A stretch of DNA of 44,592 nucleotides from Gammaproteobacteria bacterium (GTDB lineage Bacteria; Pseudomonadota; Gammaproteobacteria; Steroidobacterales; Steroidobacteraceae). The stretch lies in contig PLET01000043.1 in the NCBI GenBank assembly GCA_003137095.1, forward strand, positions 1 through 44,592, read 5' to 3'. A model generated the notes under the pieces. That model was not told where the DNA came from and did not search any database. It worked only from the letters and a program-made list of their open reading frames with translations. Every line of letters starts with the position of its first letter. The first letter of the stretch is position 1. This document shows positions 1-7,823 of the stretch, one piece after another. Made by a program: the position numbers and the translations under genes.

Positions 1-111
1 CGTACTGTCGTTGAATTGACGGGAGCGCCGAGGGCCAGATGCCGGAAATGGACGGTTGGCGGCGCCCAGTGTCGAGACCGCAGCGCGCGCTCGAGGTACC
101 CGAACCCGCAG

Positions 112-546
112 TTAATTTGCCGGAAATTCCACCACCCGCCAGTAAGAATCCAGGAGCGCCGTGGCCTCCAAGAAGGCATTCGCCGGATTCGTCTTGAGGA
201 TATAACCTGCGACGCCGAGGTTATAGGCCTTTACCTTGTCTTCGTCGGCGCCGGAGGTGGTCATGATGAATACGATGCTCTTCTTGAGCTCTTCGTCTTT
301 GCGCAGCTCGTGCAGCAATTCAATGCCGTCCATGCGCGGCATGTTCAAGTCGAGGAGAATGAGATAGGGGCGCGGTAGACGGGGCCGACCATTGGTTCCC
401 CGCAGCATCTCCAGTGCCTCGATGCCGTCGTGCGCGAAACTGACCGGATTCGCGATTTTGGCAGCCTTGAATGCACGGTTCAGCCCGATCAGGCACAGGG
501 TATCGTCCTCGACGTGCAGCAACTGCACGGTTTTCGGGTTACGCAT
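112..546 (-). CDS. single-domain response regulator (CheY/Rcp1-like)
   Basis: This is a 144-residue protein that is essentially one receiver domain with no output domain. The acidic pocket EDD is at residues 13-15, the likely phospho-acceptor Asp66 lies in LILLDLNMPRMDG, the conserved Thr is in IMTTSG (about 96-97), and the conserved Lys118 is in YILKTN. The start chosen (ATG at 546) overlaps the kinase stop by 8 bp (ATGCGTAA), which suggests translational coupling; an upstream in-frame start at 573 would lie deeper inside the kinase. The slightly long loop after helix 2 (TNGRPRLPRP) is typical of Rcp1-type regulators that pair with PAS-rich or phytochrome-like kinases. It very probably receives phosphate from the adjacent kinase and acts by protein contact. 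The final target is not in the window. Confidence 0.9.
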   Translation of the reverse strand: MRNPKTVQLLHVEDDTLCLIGLNRAFKAAKIANPVSFAHDGIEALEMLRGTNGRPRLPRPYLILLDLNMPRMDGIELLHELRKDEELKKSIVFIMTTSGADEDKVKAYNLGVAGYILKTNPANAFLEATALLDSYWRVVEFPAN

Positions 547-3349
547 GGGCGATCTTCTGGTTGTCATCCGCAATCGGCAACGCCGGCCACTGAAAACGAA
601 ACACCGCTCCCGCGCCGTTTCCTAGTGAGTCGACCGAAATGCGGCAATTTTGCTGTTCCACCAATTTCTTTACCAATGCCAGCCCCATGCCGCTGCCTTC
701 CACGTCGTCGCGCCGTTTCAACGTCTGGAACAATTGGAAAATTTTATCGTGGAATTGGGGCAGTATCCCCGGGCCGTCATCACGGACGACGAAATCCACG
801 AAGTCCCCTGCACGCATTGCGGACAGGACCACCTCGCCGTTCGGTTTGTCGTGGTGCTTGATGGCATTGTTGATGAGGTTTCTCAGAACCTGTTCCAGCT
901 GCGCGCTCGCCGTGACCCGCACCGAGAGGTCGCCTTCCGCTCGAACCCGCATGTGAGCCGGCGGATTCAGCACCTCGACGATACTCGCGAAGATGTCGCC
1001 CAAGTTGGTTTCACCGGCCGCTGTCTCGGTGCGGCCCACCCGCGAATAGGTGAGCAGATCATCGAGCAGCTTTTCCATGCGGTTGATCCGGCTTTGCATG
1101 AGCTCGAGCAGCGTTCGCGACTCGTCCGAAAGATCGTGCAAGTCTTGCTCGAGCCATAAGGCGGCACTCTTGATTCCGTGCAGCGGTGTCTTCAGATCAT
1201 GTGAGGCGATGTACGCAAACTCCTCGAGATCGCGATTGGACCGCTTCAACTGCTCATTGTTGTCGCGCAACGACAACTCCGAGATCTTCCGATCGGTAAT
1301 GTCTATCACTGCGCCATGAAACAACACCGCGTGGCCCGCCCCGTCGGACTCGACGCGCCCGCGCGCCTGCAGCCACCGGAATACCCCGCCGCTCTGCCGG
1401 ACCCGATATTCGATATCGTAGGCACCGCAGAGTTCGATCGCGCGTCCGAGGGCATCCGCGACCTCGGTGCGATCGTCCTCATGAAGGACTTGCAGATAGG
1501 CCGCCACGGGCAATCCGGCCGCCGCCGCACTCCCGTCGAGCGAGAACATGCGGGCTGTGAATTGGTCGGCAATCAAGCGGTCGCTGGCGAGATCCCAGGT
1601 CCAGGTCCCGACTGAACTGGCCTCGAGCGTCGACTTCAGCCGCGCTTTTGTCAGCCGCAGCGACTGTTCAACGCGCTTTAATTGATCGACATCGGTGCAC
1701 GTGCCAAACCACTGCACCAACCGACCCTGCGAATCGTTCATCGGTTGACCGCGGGTGAGAAAGTTGCGGAACGTTCCGTCTGTCCCGCGCAATGGAAACT
1801 CCATCTCGAACGGCTGCGCGAGCGCAATCGCGTCGCGCCACTTGCGCAGCACGGTCGGCAGTACGGCTGGGTCATGCACGCTCTGCCATCCCCAGCCTTC
1901 CATCTGCTGCGGCGTCGTACCAGTGTAATCGTGCCAGCGCTGGTTGTACCAGAAGAGGAATCCGTCGGCACGGGCCATCCAGGCGAGTTGCGGAATGGCG
2001 TTGGCCATCGTGCGGAACCGTTCTTCGCTTTCCCGCAGCTCGCTCTCCGCCTGCCGGCGCTCGGTGATGTCCTGGATGGTAATGAAGCTCAGGGCGACCT
2101 TGCCGTTGTCGTCGTAGATGGCAGAGCCGTTGTAGCTGGCGAAGAATTCGTGCTGGGTTTCGCGCCGGCGCGCCCGCAGCACCTGGTTTTGAACACGTTC
2201 CCCACGGGCAACCCGGGACAGCGGCCACTCATCGAGGTTGAGCGCACGCCCCTGCTCATCCCAGCCTTCCCAGCTGACCGGCAAATCCTGAGTTCTGATG
2301 GATCCCGTGGCGTTCGGATCGAAGCCATGGATGCGCCTGGATGCCGGGTTCTGGTAGAACGCGTTCCCCCTGGCATCGATGAGCATGACTCCTTCGGACA
2401 TGTGTTGCAGCACCGAGGAGAGCTTCTTCTCGTTCACCCACGCCATCACCGCTTTGTGCCTTGCCACCAATACACTGATCGTTCCAAGGACGATGAGCGT
2501 GCCGACGCTCAGTAGCATGGCGATGGATCTTCGGTGCGCGACTTTCCCGTAAACCGGATCGAGCATGAAGGGTCGGGCGAGCGGGCTGGAGAATATCCAG
2601 ATAAGACCGGTGGATATGCTGACCACCGCGATTGTCAGAAAGGGCAGGAACCAGCTTGGCAGGCTCGGCTTGTCCACCATATCGCGCTGCCACAATGCGG
2701 CGATTCCAGCGATGAAGATGAGCAGAAACCCCGCACAGGAACGTATCGACATTCCCACGGCCTGCGTCCATCCGTAGGCGCTCTTGAGGCCGACCAGGTA
2801 CCCGAGCAGCGCGAGGAAGGCGATTCCGCCGGCGAGCGTTTTCAAAACGACGGCGGCGGCGGTTGCGGCGCCGGCGTCCCGCTCCGGCCTGGCCATGAGG
2901 ACTTGGGCGGCGCATACGAGAAGAAAGCACGCAATCGTATTGCCCGACATGCGTCCAGGGTAAGGCGCATCGAGGCCGACGAACGGCACCGCAAACAGCG
3001 TGTCGATGCCCAGGTTTTGACCGAGCGCATATTCGGCCAATTCGGCGCCCGCAAGACAGGTCACGACGACCGCCACGGCCATCACGACGCTGCGGCGCCG
3101 CAGTACCAAGCCCAACTCTCCCACTGCCAACAAAATGAAGATCAATGCCGTGTTGAAATGGGTGGGCGCATCGGGGAAGAACTGGACGAGGAGGGGGATG
3201 CGCGCCCACCATCCGATGCAAATCGACACACTGTTGCCGATGATGAAAAGCGCGGTGCCCGCCACAATCCAATCTGCTGTCGAGAGGCGACGATGAGCTC
3301 GCACCGGAATGCTCGCCCGTTCAAGCTCGCCACGTAGCGCTTGCTCCAT
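539..3349 (-). CDS. membrane-bound PAS-domain sensor histidine kinase
   Basis: This is a 936-residue kinase. The first ~300 residues are hydrophobic with about eight membrane segments and resemble a MASE-type integral membrane sensor. Three PAS domains follow (about residues 314-430, 445-565 and 570-690), each ending in the PAC-like D-I/V-T/D signature such as ITIQDITERR and VIDITDRK. The HisKA domain carries the phospho-acceptor His717 in FAYIASHDLKTPLHG. The ATPase domain shows the N box (NLINNAIKHH), the G1 box (VRDDGPGI), a KIFQLFQ F-box and the G2 box (GSGMGLALVKK). It overlaps the response regulator gene by 8 bp, so the two form a two-component pair. The architecture suits sensing of a membrane-associated or intracellular redox or small-molecule signal, but the ligand cannot be read from sequence. 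Confidence 0.93.
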   Translation of the reverse strand: MEQALRGELERASIPVRAHRRLSTADWIVAGTALFIIGNSVSICIGWWARIPLLVQFFPDAPTHFNTALIFILLAVGELGLVLRRRSVVMAVAVVVTCLAGAELAEYALGQNLGIDTLFAVPFVGLDAPYPGRMSGNTIACFLLVCAAQVLMARPERDAGAATAAAVVLKTLAGGIAFLALLGYLVGLKSAYGWTQAVGMSIRSCAGFLLIFIAGIAALWQRDMVDKPSLPSWFLPFLTIAVVSISTGLIWIFSSPLARPFMLDPVYGKVAHRRSIAMLLSVGTLIVLGTISVLVARHKAVMAWVNEKKLSSVLQHMSEGVMLIDARGNAFYQNPASRRIHGFDPNATGSIRTQDLPVSWEGWDEQGRALNLDEWPLSRVARGERVQNQVLRARRRETQHEFFASYNGSAIYDDNGKVALSFITIQDITERRQAESELRESEERFRTMANAIPQLAWMARADGFLFWYNQRWHDYTGTTPQQMEGWGWQSVHDPAVLPTVLRKWRDAIALAQPFEMEFPLRGTDGTFRNFLTRGQPMNDSQGRLVQWFGTCTDVDQLKRVEQSLRLTKARLKSTLEASSVGTWTWDLASDRLIADQFTARMFSLDGSAAAAGLPVAAYLQVLHEDDRTEVADALGRAIELCGAYDIEYRVRQSGGVFRWLQARGRVESDGAGHAVLFHGAVIDITDRKISELSLRDNNEQLKRSNRDLEEFAYIASHDLKTPLHGIKSAALWLEQDLHDLSDESRTLLELMQSRINRMEKLLDDLLTYSRVGRTETAAGETNLGDIFASIVEVLNPPAHMRVRAEGDLSVRVTASAQLEQVLRNLINNAIKHHDKPNGEVVLSAMRAGDFVDFVVRDDGPGILPQFHDKIFQLFQTLKRRDDVEGSGMGLALVKKLVEQQNCRISVDSLGNGAGAVFRFQWPALPIADDNQKIAHA

Positions 3350-3647
3350 GAATGACCTGCTGTTTTGGGTTCACTCCGGGCGGGGTGCCCGTCCATGCAC
3401 GCGCGACAAACAGTCCCTCAATGACTATCGACCGAGTGTGAGCAAGGGACCCTATACGGTTACGGCCGCCGGGGATGTAGGGAGAACCCTGTCAGCGAGC
3501 GGCATGCACGGTAAAGTTTCGTGTTCTGTCGAGCACGTCACACGCTGCGCTGTCCGGTGCACAGGCGTCGGCGCGGCGATGATGCTGCTCGAAGCGGCGC
3601 CATACGTCCGACCGGACACATCGGTGGCCAACCCCCCGGGCGATTCA
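3350..3647. other. 298-bp stretch without a recognised gene
   Basis: This lies between the kinase start and the esterase stop (both on the minus strand). Short open frames cross it but show no family resemblance and no ribosome binding site. I see no clear hairpin, repeat or convincing -35/-10 pair. It presumably holds the promoter for the kinase operon and the esterase 3' end. Confidence 0.5.
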
Positions 3648-4658
3648 TCACGTCTGCGGCCGCATTGAGGACGGGTGGCGGGAGAAGAATTGCCAGATCA
3701 GCTCGCTCGCCTTCAGGCCATTGGCCGCTCGCGCGCCGCGCGATCCCGGCCAGATGTGCCCGCCGCCCCGCTCGAGCGGCGCGTCGGTGCGATAGAACAC
3801 GATTTCCGTGCCGGACGCGCAGTTCCGGTAGCGCAGCAAGGTGACGGTGGGCGAAAGGCGCTTCTGCACCGGCAGCGGCGGGCACTGATCGATCTGCGCC
3901 CAGCGGCCGAGTGCGGCCGGCACGCCGTAGCTCCAATAGTCATAGCCGCCGCCGTCGTAGGGATTGACCGGATCACGCACGCCGTGAAACACCAGCAGCG
4001 GCACCGGCCGTTCGGGCTCGCAGCTCGCCGGGTCTGGCTGCCCGGCATCGGACTCGGAGGCGAGCCCCGCGCGCACGCCCGCAACCGCCGCCACGGCGGC
4101 CAGCCGTCCGGCCAGGCGGCAGGCGAGCAGTGACGCCATGCGGGCGCCGCCGGACATGCCGGTGGCGTACACACGGTGCGCGTCCACGCAGGCCGCGGCA
4201 CTGATCTGATCCAGGGCATCGCTGATGAACTGCACCTCATCCGGCGCATCATCCGGCACGGTCACGTTGCCGATCAAAGGCACGCCCGGGATGTTCCAGA
4301 AGTGGCCGGCCGGCGGCTGCGTGCGCTGCACGCCGCCATCCGGATTCGCCACCAGGAACCCGTGGCGATCCGCGACGGCCGACAGGCCGGAGAGCGCGGC
4401 CTGCGACGCGCCGCTGCCGCCGCTGCCGTGCAGGTCGAAGACCAGCGGCAGCTTTGCGGCCGTGGCGCTGCGCGGCACATACAGGCGCAGCGCACGTTCC
4501 TGTCCACCCGAGTGCACGATGAACGTCCGCCATCCTGACGGGCTGCGCCACGCCGCGCAATCCGCCTGCGCCGCCGATGCCGTTACCGATGCCCCTGCCG
4601 CTGACGCGGCCGCCAGGATCGCGAACCACAGGATCGAGCAGGGGACTTTGCCTCTCAC
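3648..4658 (-). CDS. secreted PHB depolymerase/LpqC-family esterase
   Basis: This is an exported alpha/beta-hydrolase esterase of the polyhydroxybutyrate depolymerase / feruloyl esterase-like family (336 residues from the start used here). The GTG at 4658 is preferred to the GTG at 4706. It puts a compact signal peptide directly at the N-terminus (RGK, then a hydrophobic stretch, then an AQA-type cleavage site near residue 32). A TATACT hexamer also sits 6 nt upstream of it. Core motifs are FDLHGSGGSG (oxyanion region, about 75-84), the nucleophile elbow GMSGG with Ser169, Asp in FHGVRDPVNPY and His in GGGHIWPGS, a complete Ser-Asp-His triad. The scattered Cys residues suit a periplasmic disulfide-bonded enzyme. 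The substrate could be a polyester or a small aromatic ester; sequence alone does not decide. Confidence 0.88.
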   Translation of the reverse strand: MRGKVPCSILWFAILAAASAAGASVTASAAQADCAAWRSPSGWRTFIVHSGGQERALRLYVPRSATAAKLPLVFDLHGSGGSGASQAALSGLSAVADRHGFLVANPDGGVQRTQPPAGHFWNIPGVPLIGNVTVPDDAPDEVQFISDALDQISAAACVDAHRVYATGMSGGARMASLLACRLAGRLAAVAAVAGVRAGLASESDAGQPDPASCEPERPVPLLVFHGVRDPVNPYDGGGYDYWSYGVPAALGRWAQIDQCPPLPVQKRLSPTVTLLRYRNCASGTEIVFYRTDAPLERGGGHIWPGSRGARAANGLKASELIWQFFSRHPSSMRPQT

Positions 4659-4664
4659 CCGCCC

Positions 4665-4670
4665 AGTATA
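4665..4670 (-). promoter_or_regulatory. candidate -10 box, leaderless start of esterase
   Basis: On the minus strand TATACT ends 6 nt before the GTG at 4658. Transcription would therefore begin at or next to the start codon. No Shine-Dalgarno sequence is present between them. The same arrangement recurs at several other genes in this window. Confidence 0.5.
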
Positions 4671-4720
4671 CGATCGCAACCCGCCTGCGCTAAGCTCGAA
4701 TTCCACGAACGGACTGTGCC

Positions 4721-5554
4721 GTGACCGAAGCCCGCCCCAGCATTGCCGACAAGCGACGTACGTTTCGCCAGATGCACGAAGCGGGCTGCTTCGTCATTCC
4801 CAATCCCTGGGACCTCGGCAGCGCGCGCTTTCTGCAAAGTCTCGGCTTCAAGGCGCTGGCGACGACGAGTTCCGGCCTCGCCTGGTCGCGCGGCCGGCCC
4901 GATGGCGGCCTCGCGCTCGGCAGCGTGCTAGCCCATCTGCACGATATCGTCGACGGCACCGACCTGCCGGTCAATGCCGACTTCGAAAGCGGCTTCGCCG
5001 GCGATGCCGCAGGGGTCGCGCACAATGTGCGGCTGGCGCTCGAGAGCGGCGTCGCCGGAGTCTCGATCGAGGATTCGACCGGCGATCCGGCACAACCGCT
5101 CCATGATCCCGGCACCGCGGTCGACAGGATTCGGGCGGCGCGCAAGGCCATCGACGCGGCCGGCGGCGATACGGTCCTGGTCGGGCGTGCCGAGTGCTTC
5201 CTGGTCGGCCGGCCGGATCTCGATGAGACCATCGGCCGGCTGAAGGCGTACGCCAACGCCGGTGCCGACTGCCTGTATGCGCCCGGGCTGCGCACGCGGG
5301 ATGACATTGCGGCGCTCGTCGCCGCGCTCGCGCCACGCCCGGTGAATGTGCTCATCGGCTGGGCGGCCGATCTGACGGTGCGTGATCTGACGGCGCTCGG
5401 CGTCCGTCGCATCAGTGTCGGCGGAGCGCTGGCGCGCTGCGCGTGGGGCGCATTTGCGCGTTCCGCAACGCTGCTCGCCGAACAAGGGACGTTCGACGGG
5501 TTCGCCGATGCGTATCCGGGCGCGGCTCTCGATTCCTTGTTCCGCCTGTCTTAA
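4721..5554 (+). CDS. isocitrate lyase/PEP mutase superfamily enzyme
   Basis: This 277-residue protein is of the isocitrate lyase/phosphoenolpyruvate phosphonomutase family, which cleaves or rearranges C-C or P-C bonds of 2-oxo or 2-hydroxy acids in a TIM barrel using Mg2+. It starts at GTG. Visible motifs are the substrate-loop start IPNPWDLGSARFL, the metal-binding stretch NADFESGFAGD (about residues 86-96), VSIEDSTG and LVGRAECFL. The KKCGH-type catalytic motif of true isocitrate lyase is missing, so it belongs to the short PEP-mutase-like branch (oxaloacetate decarboxylase, carboxyvinyl-phosphonate or methylisocitrate lyase relatives). It stands alone and is divergent from the esterase. 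The precise substrate is unknown. Confidence 0.85.
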   Translation: MTEARPSIADKRRTFRQMHEAGCFVIPNPWDLGSARFLQSLGFKALATTSSGLAWSRGRPDGGLALGSVLAHLHDIVDGTDLPVNADFESGFAGDAAGVAHNVRLALESGVAGVSIEDSTGDPAQPLHDPGTAVDRIRAARKAIDAAGGDTVLVGRAECFLVGRPDLDETIGRLKAYANAGADCLYAPGLRTRDDIAALVAALAPRPVNVLIGWAADLTVRDLTALGVRRISVGGALARCAWGAFARSATLLAEQGTFDGFADAYPGAALDSLFRLS

Positions 5555-5727
5555 AACGGCGACCGTCCGCGGAAAAAATCTGCCTGCAGAACTGTCTCCT
5601 GCGCACGACGTGCGAATCCCGCGACATATGGCCCGCTCGCCGTTGCGGACCTAATCTCCCTTTACAGAATGCTGACGGACACCTGGAGGCATTCGGAATC
5701 ATTGTCGATCTTCAGGAGGATTTGAAT

Positions 5728-6357
5728 ATGAAATGGCTCGCCATTTGTGCCTTATTTTTAGCAGCGGGTGCGGCGCACGCGCAGAACACGCCCACGGCGC
5801 CCACCTGCAATCCGGGAGATTACGCTCCCACCGTCAATTATCACGTCGGCGTATCGCCCAATGGGTCGATTGTCGGGTTCATCTGGTGCAACGATTCCAC
5901 GGAAGGATTGAAGCAATGGGGCTGGGCGTGGAATCCCACGGCAAATCCCACGAGCGCCTGCGCGGCCAATGTCGCGAACAAATCGGCGGCACTCGCCTTG
6001 CTGGCGGTCTGGTCGAATTGCATGACCGCCACGAATCTGTCGTCGGACGAATCCCTCGCCATTTCGCAGCTCGAGCACAAATGGATGCCGCATTTGGCGG
6101 TCGCTTCCGGTAACGGAGGCACGCACACCGCATGGAACTATTCCGCCTGCAGCGGGCTGACCTGCACACCGGTCAATTCCGGACAACGCATTGCGAGCGG
6201 CGTTCCGTGCTCGATGCCGGGCGGCGTTGCGACCACCCAACCGGCGCCGAATCTCTATTACAGCGTGGCCGGACAGACCAGCACCACCGGCGCGGTGCTG
6301 CCGTCCGGGACTTACTCGCCTTGTGTCGCGGTGCCGACGCCGCTAACCGGCTGGTAA
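5728..6357 (+). CDS. secreted cysteine-rich protein of unknown function
   Basis: This 209-residue protein has a clear Sec signal peptide (MKWLAICALFLAAGAAHAQ, cleavage after AHA). The start is fixed by a strong AGGAGGA ribosome binding site at 5714-5720. The mature part has eight Cys residues, an even number that suggests disulfides in the periplasm or outside the cell. It is also rich in Trp, Asn, Ser and Thr (for example QWGWAWNPT). I recognise no family. The longer open frame reaching back to 5443 is not supported. A strong terminator follows, so it is probably monocistronic. Confidence 0.75.
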   Translation: MKWLAICALFLAAGAAHAQNTPTAPTCNPGDYAPTVNYHVGVSPNGSIVGFIWCNDSTEGLKQWGWAWNPTANPTSACAANVANKSAALALLAVWSNCMTATNLSSDESLAISQLEHKWMPHLAVASGNGGTHTAWNYSACSGLTCTPVNSGQRIASGVPCSMPGGVATTQPAPNLYYSVAGQTSTTGAVLPSGTYSPCVAVPTPLTGW

Positions 6358-6390
6358 GCTCTCGGCCCGGGAGCCGATGTTCCCACCCGC

Positions 6391-6436
6391 AAATCCGGTG
6401 TCTCCAAAACCCAAGGAGGCACCGGATTTTTCTTTT
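6391..6436 (+). terminator. rho-independent terminator
   Basis: A 15-bp stem (6391-6405 with 6415-6429, one G-U pair, 9-nt loop) is followed directly by a T-rich run ending in CTTTTTC. It ends the secreted-protein transcript and lies tail to tail against the PPOX-family gene on the other strand. Confidence 0.9.
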
Positions 6437-6838
6437 TCAGCCCATCGAAGTGACGTGATCCGGTGTCACCTTGAAAATCACCCGCACTTCACCCGGCTGT
6501 CGAAAGGGGTATGTGTCCTGATCCAGATACTTCTTGGCCATCTTGTCGATGTGTGCGTCCGCACCACTGGTCGTGCGTTCGCTCACATGACCACGGACTT
6601 CGAGGTATCGATACGGGTTGTCAGGGTCGATGATCGACAGGGACACCCGGCCATCGCGCTGCAGGTTCTTGTCCTTCTGTCTCCCGGCCGCCGTGTTGAC
6701 GACCACCTGTTTGCCATCGTAGTCGATCCACACAGGGGTCACCTGCGGTTGGCCGCCGGGCATGAGCGTTGCCAGATGCGCAAACGCCCTCTTGGTGAAC
6801 AGATCCAGATACTTGTCGGGAATGGCCGGCGTGGTCAT
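6437..6838 (-). CDS. PPOX-class (pyridoxamine oxidase-fold) F420/FMN-dependent protein
   Basis: This is a 133-residue split-barrel flavoprotein of the pyridoxamine 5'-phosphate oxidase-like group. Diagnostic stretches are FAHLATLMPGGQPQVTPVWIDYDG, NTAAGRQKDKNL and VSLSIIDPDNPYRYLEVRGHV. The start (ATG at 6838) is supported by AAGGAGACCCC just upstream; the open frame continuing to 7333 overlaps the ArsR gene and is not real. Members with the R-K-x-N-L pattern are often predicted to be F420-dependent reductases, but FMN or another cofactor is equally possible here. It is divergent from the ArsR regulator. Confidence 0.85.
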   Translation of the reverse strand: MTTPAIPDKYLDLFTKRAFAHLATLMPGGQPQVTPVWIDYDGKQVVVNTAAGRQKDKNLQRDGRVSLSIIDPDNPYRYLEVRGHVSERTTSGADAHIDKMAKKYLDQDTYPFRQPGEVRVIFKVTPDHVTSMG

Positions 6839-6966
6839 TGGGGTCTCCTTGTTAGCGACGGTGGTGGCGTACAGGAACCTGCACCCGCTGCAGGAGAGGG
6901 ACCGCGTGGTTGACGTCGCCGCCGGGGAATATCCTAACGGGGCTGCCCGGCCAATCCAACTCGCGC

Positions 6967-6987
6967 TATACTTAAGCATATGCTTAA
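6967..6987 (+). promoter_or_regulatory. -10 box and palindromic operator over the arsR-type start codon
   Basis: TATACT (6967-6972) lies 7 nt before the ATG at 6980. A perfect 16-bp palindrome, TTAAGCATATGCTTAA (6972-6987), spans the predicted transcription start and the start codon itself. This is the expected place for autorepression by the encoded ArsR-family protein, and the mRNA would be leaderless. Confidence 0.65.
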
Positions 6988-7306
6988 CAAATTGACGGCC
7001 CTCGACAAGACGTTTCAAGCGCTCGCCGACGCCACCCGGCGGGCGATTCTCGCCGAACTGACCCGGGGGCCGAGTTCGGTCAGTCAATTGGCGCGGCCGA
7101 TGGCCATGTCGCTCCCGGCCGTGATGCAGCATCTGGCCGTGCTCGAGGAATCGGGGCTGGTCCGATCGGAGAAGATCGGGCGCGTACGCACCTGTCGCAT
7201 CGAACCGAAGGCTCTCGGCATGGCGGAGCAATGGATCAGTCAACGGCGGTCGGAGTGGGAAAGACACTTCGACCGCTTGGGCGAGTATCTGGAAACACTC
7301 AAGTAA
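6980..7306 (+). CDS. ArsR-family transcriptional regulator
   Basis: This is a 108-residue winged-helix protein. FQALADATRRAILAELTRGPSS begins the domain, followed by the recognition helix region SLPAVMQHLAVLEESGLV and the wing RVRTCRIEPKAL. No metal-binding Cys motif (such as ELCVCDL) is present, so it belongs to the ArsR branch that pairs with SRPBCC proteins rather than sensing metals. It is followed 14 bp later by the SRPBCC gene with its own strong ribosome binding site. A 16-bp palindrome over its start codon suggests autoregulation. Confidence 0.92.
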   Translation: MLNKLTALDKTFQALADATRRAILAELTRGPSSVSQLARPMAMSLPAVMQHLAVLEESGLVRSEKIGRVRTCRIEPKALGMAEQWISQRRSEWERHFDRLGEYLETLK

Positions 7307-7320
7307 GGAGGAACCAACGT

Positions 7321-7797
7321 ATGGCAGACGCAAGTAGCAGATCCGGCGCGCGTTCGGTGGTGCACGCCATGTTCAGCATCGAACGCACGTACGGCGTGCC
7401 GCGTTCCCGCGTTTTCAAAGCGCTGACCGACCCGGCAGCCAAGGCACAGTGGTTCGCAGGAGGGAAAGGCTACACCCAGCTGGCCCGCCAAATGGATGTG
7501 CGGCCCGGTGGCCGTGAACATCTCCAGGGGCGCTGGGACACCGGCGTCGTGTCCACCTTTGATGCAATCTACCACGATGTCGTGCCGGACGAACGCGTCG
7601 TCTATTCGTACGAGATGCACCTGGACGATCGCAAGATTTCGGTCTCTCTCTCCACCTTCGAGCTGAAAACTGCGGGCACCGGCACCCGCCTGGTGATGAC
7701 CGAGCAGGGAGCTTTTCTGGACGGCTACGACGATGCCGGTTCGCGCGAGCGGGGCTCGAACTTCCTGCTCGATGCGCTCGGCAAATTCCTGCAATAA
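7321..7797 (+). CDS. SRPBCC (AHSA1-like) protein
   Basis: This 158-residue protein of the START/Bet v1-like fold is of the Aha1-C type. Typical stretches are RTYGVPRSRVFKALTDPAAKAQWF, DVRPGGREHL and TRLVMTEQGAFLDG. The start ATG has TAAGGAGG 8-9 nt upstream. It forms an operon with the preceding ArsR regulator, a very common pairing in which the SRPBCC protein probably binds a hydrophobic ligand. No catalytic residues can be assigned. Confidence 0.9.
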   Translation: MADASSRSGARSVVHAMFSIERTYGVPRSRVFKALTDPAAKAQWFAGGKGYTQLARQMDVRPGGREHLQGRWDTGVVSTFDAIYHDVVPDERVVYSYEMHLDDRKISVSLSTFELKTAGTGTRLVMTEQGAFLDGYDDAGSRERGSNFLLDALGKFLQ

Positions 7798-7823
7798 GCC
7801 GCAGCCGCAGGAGCTAACCGCCA

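Noticed and set aside
3309..3668. A 119-codon frame in the gap before the esterase
   Set aside because: No ribosome binding site, no family resemblance, and it overlaps the ends of both neighbouring genes.
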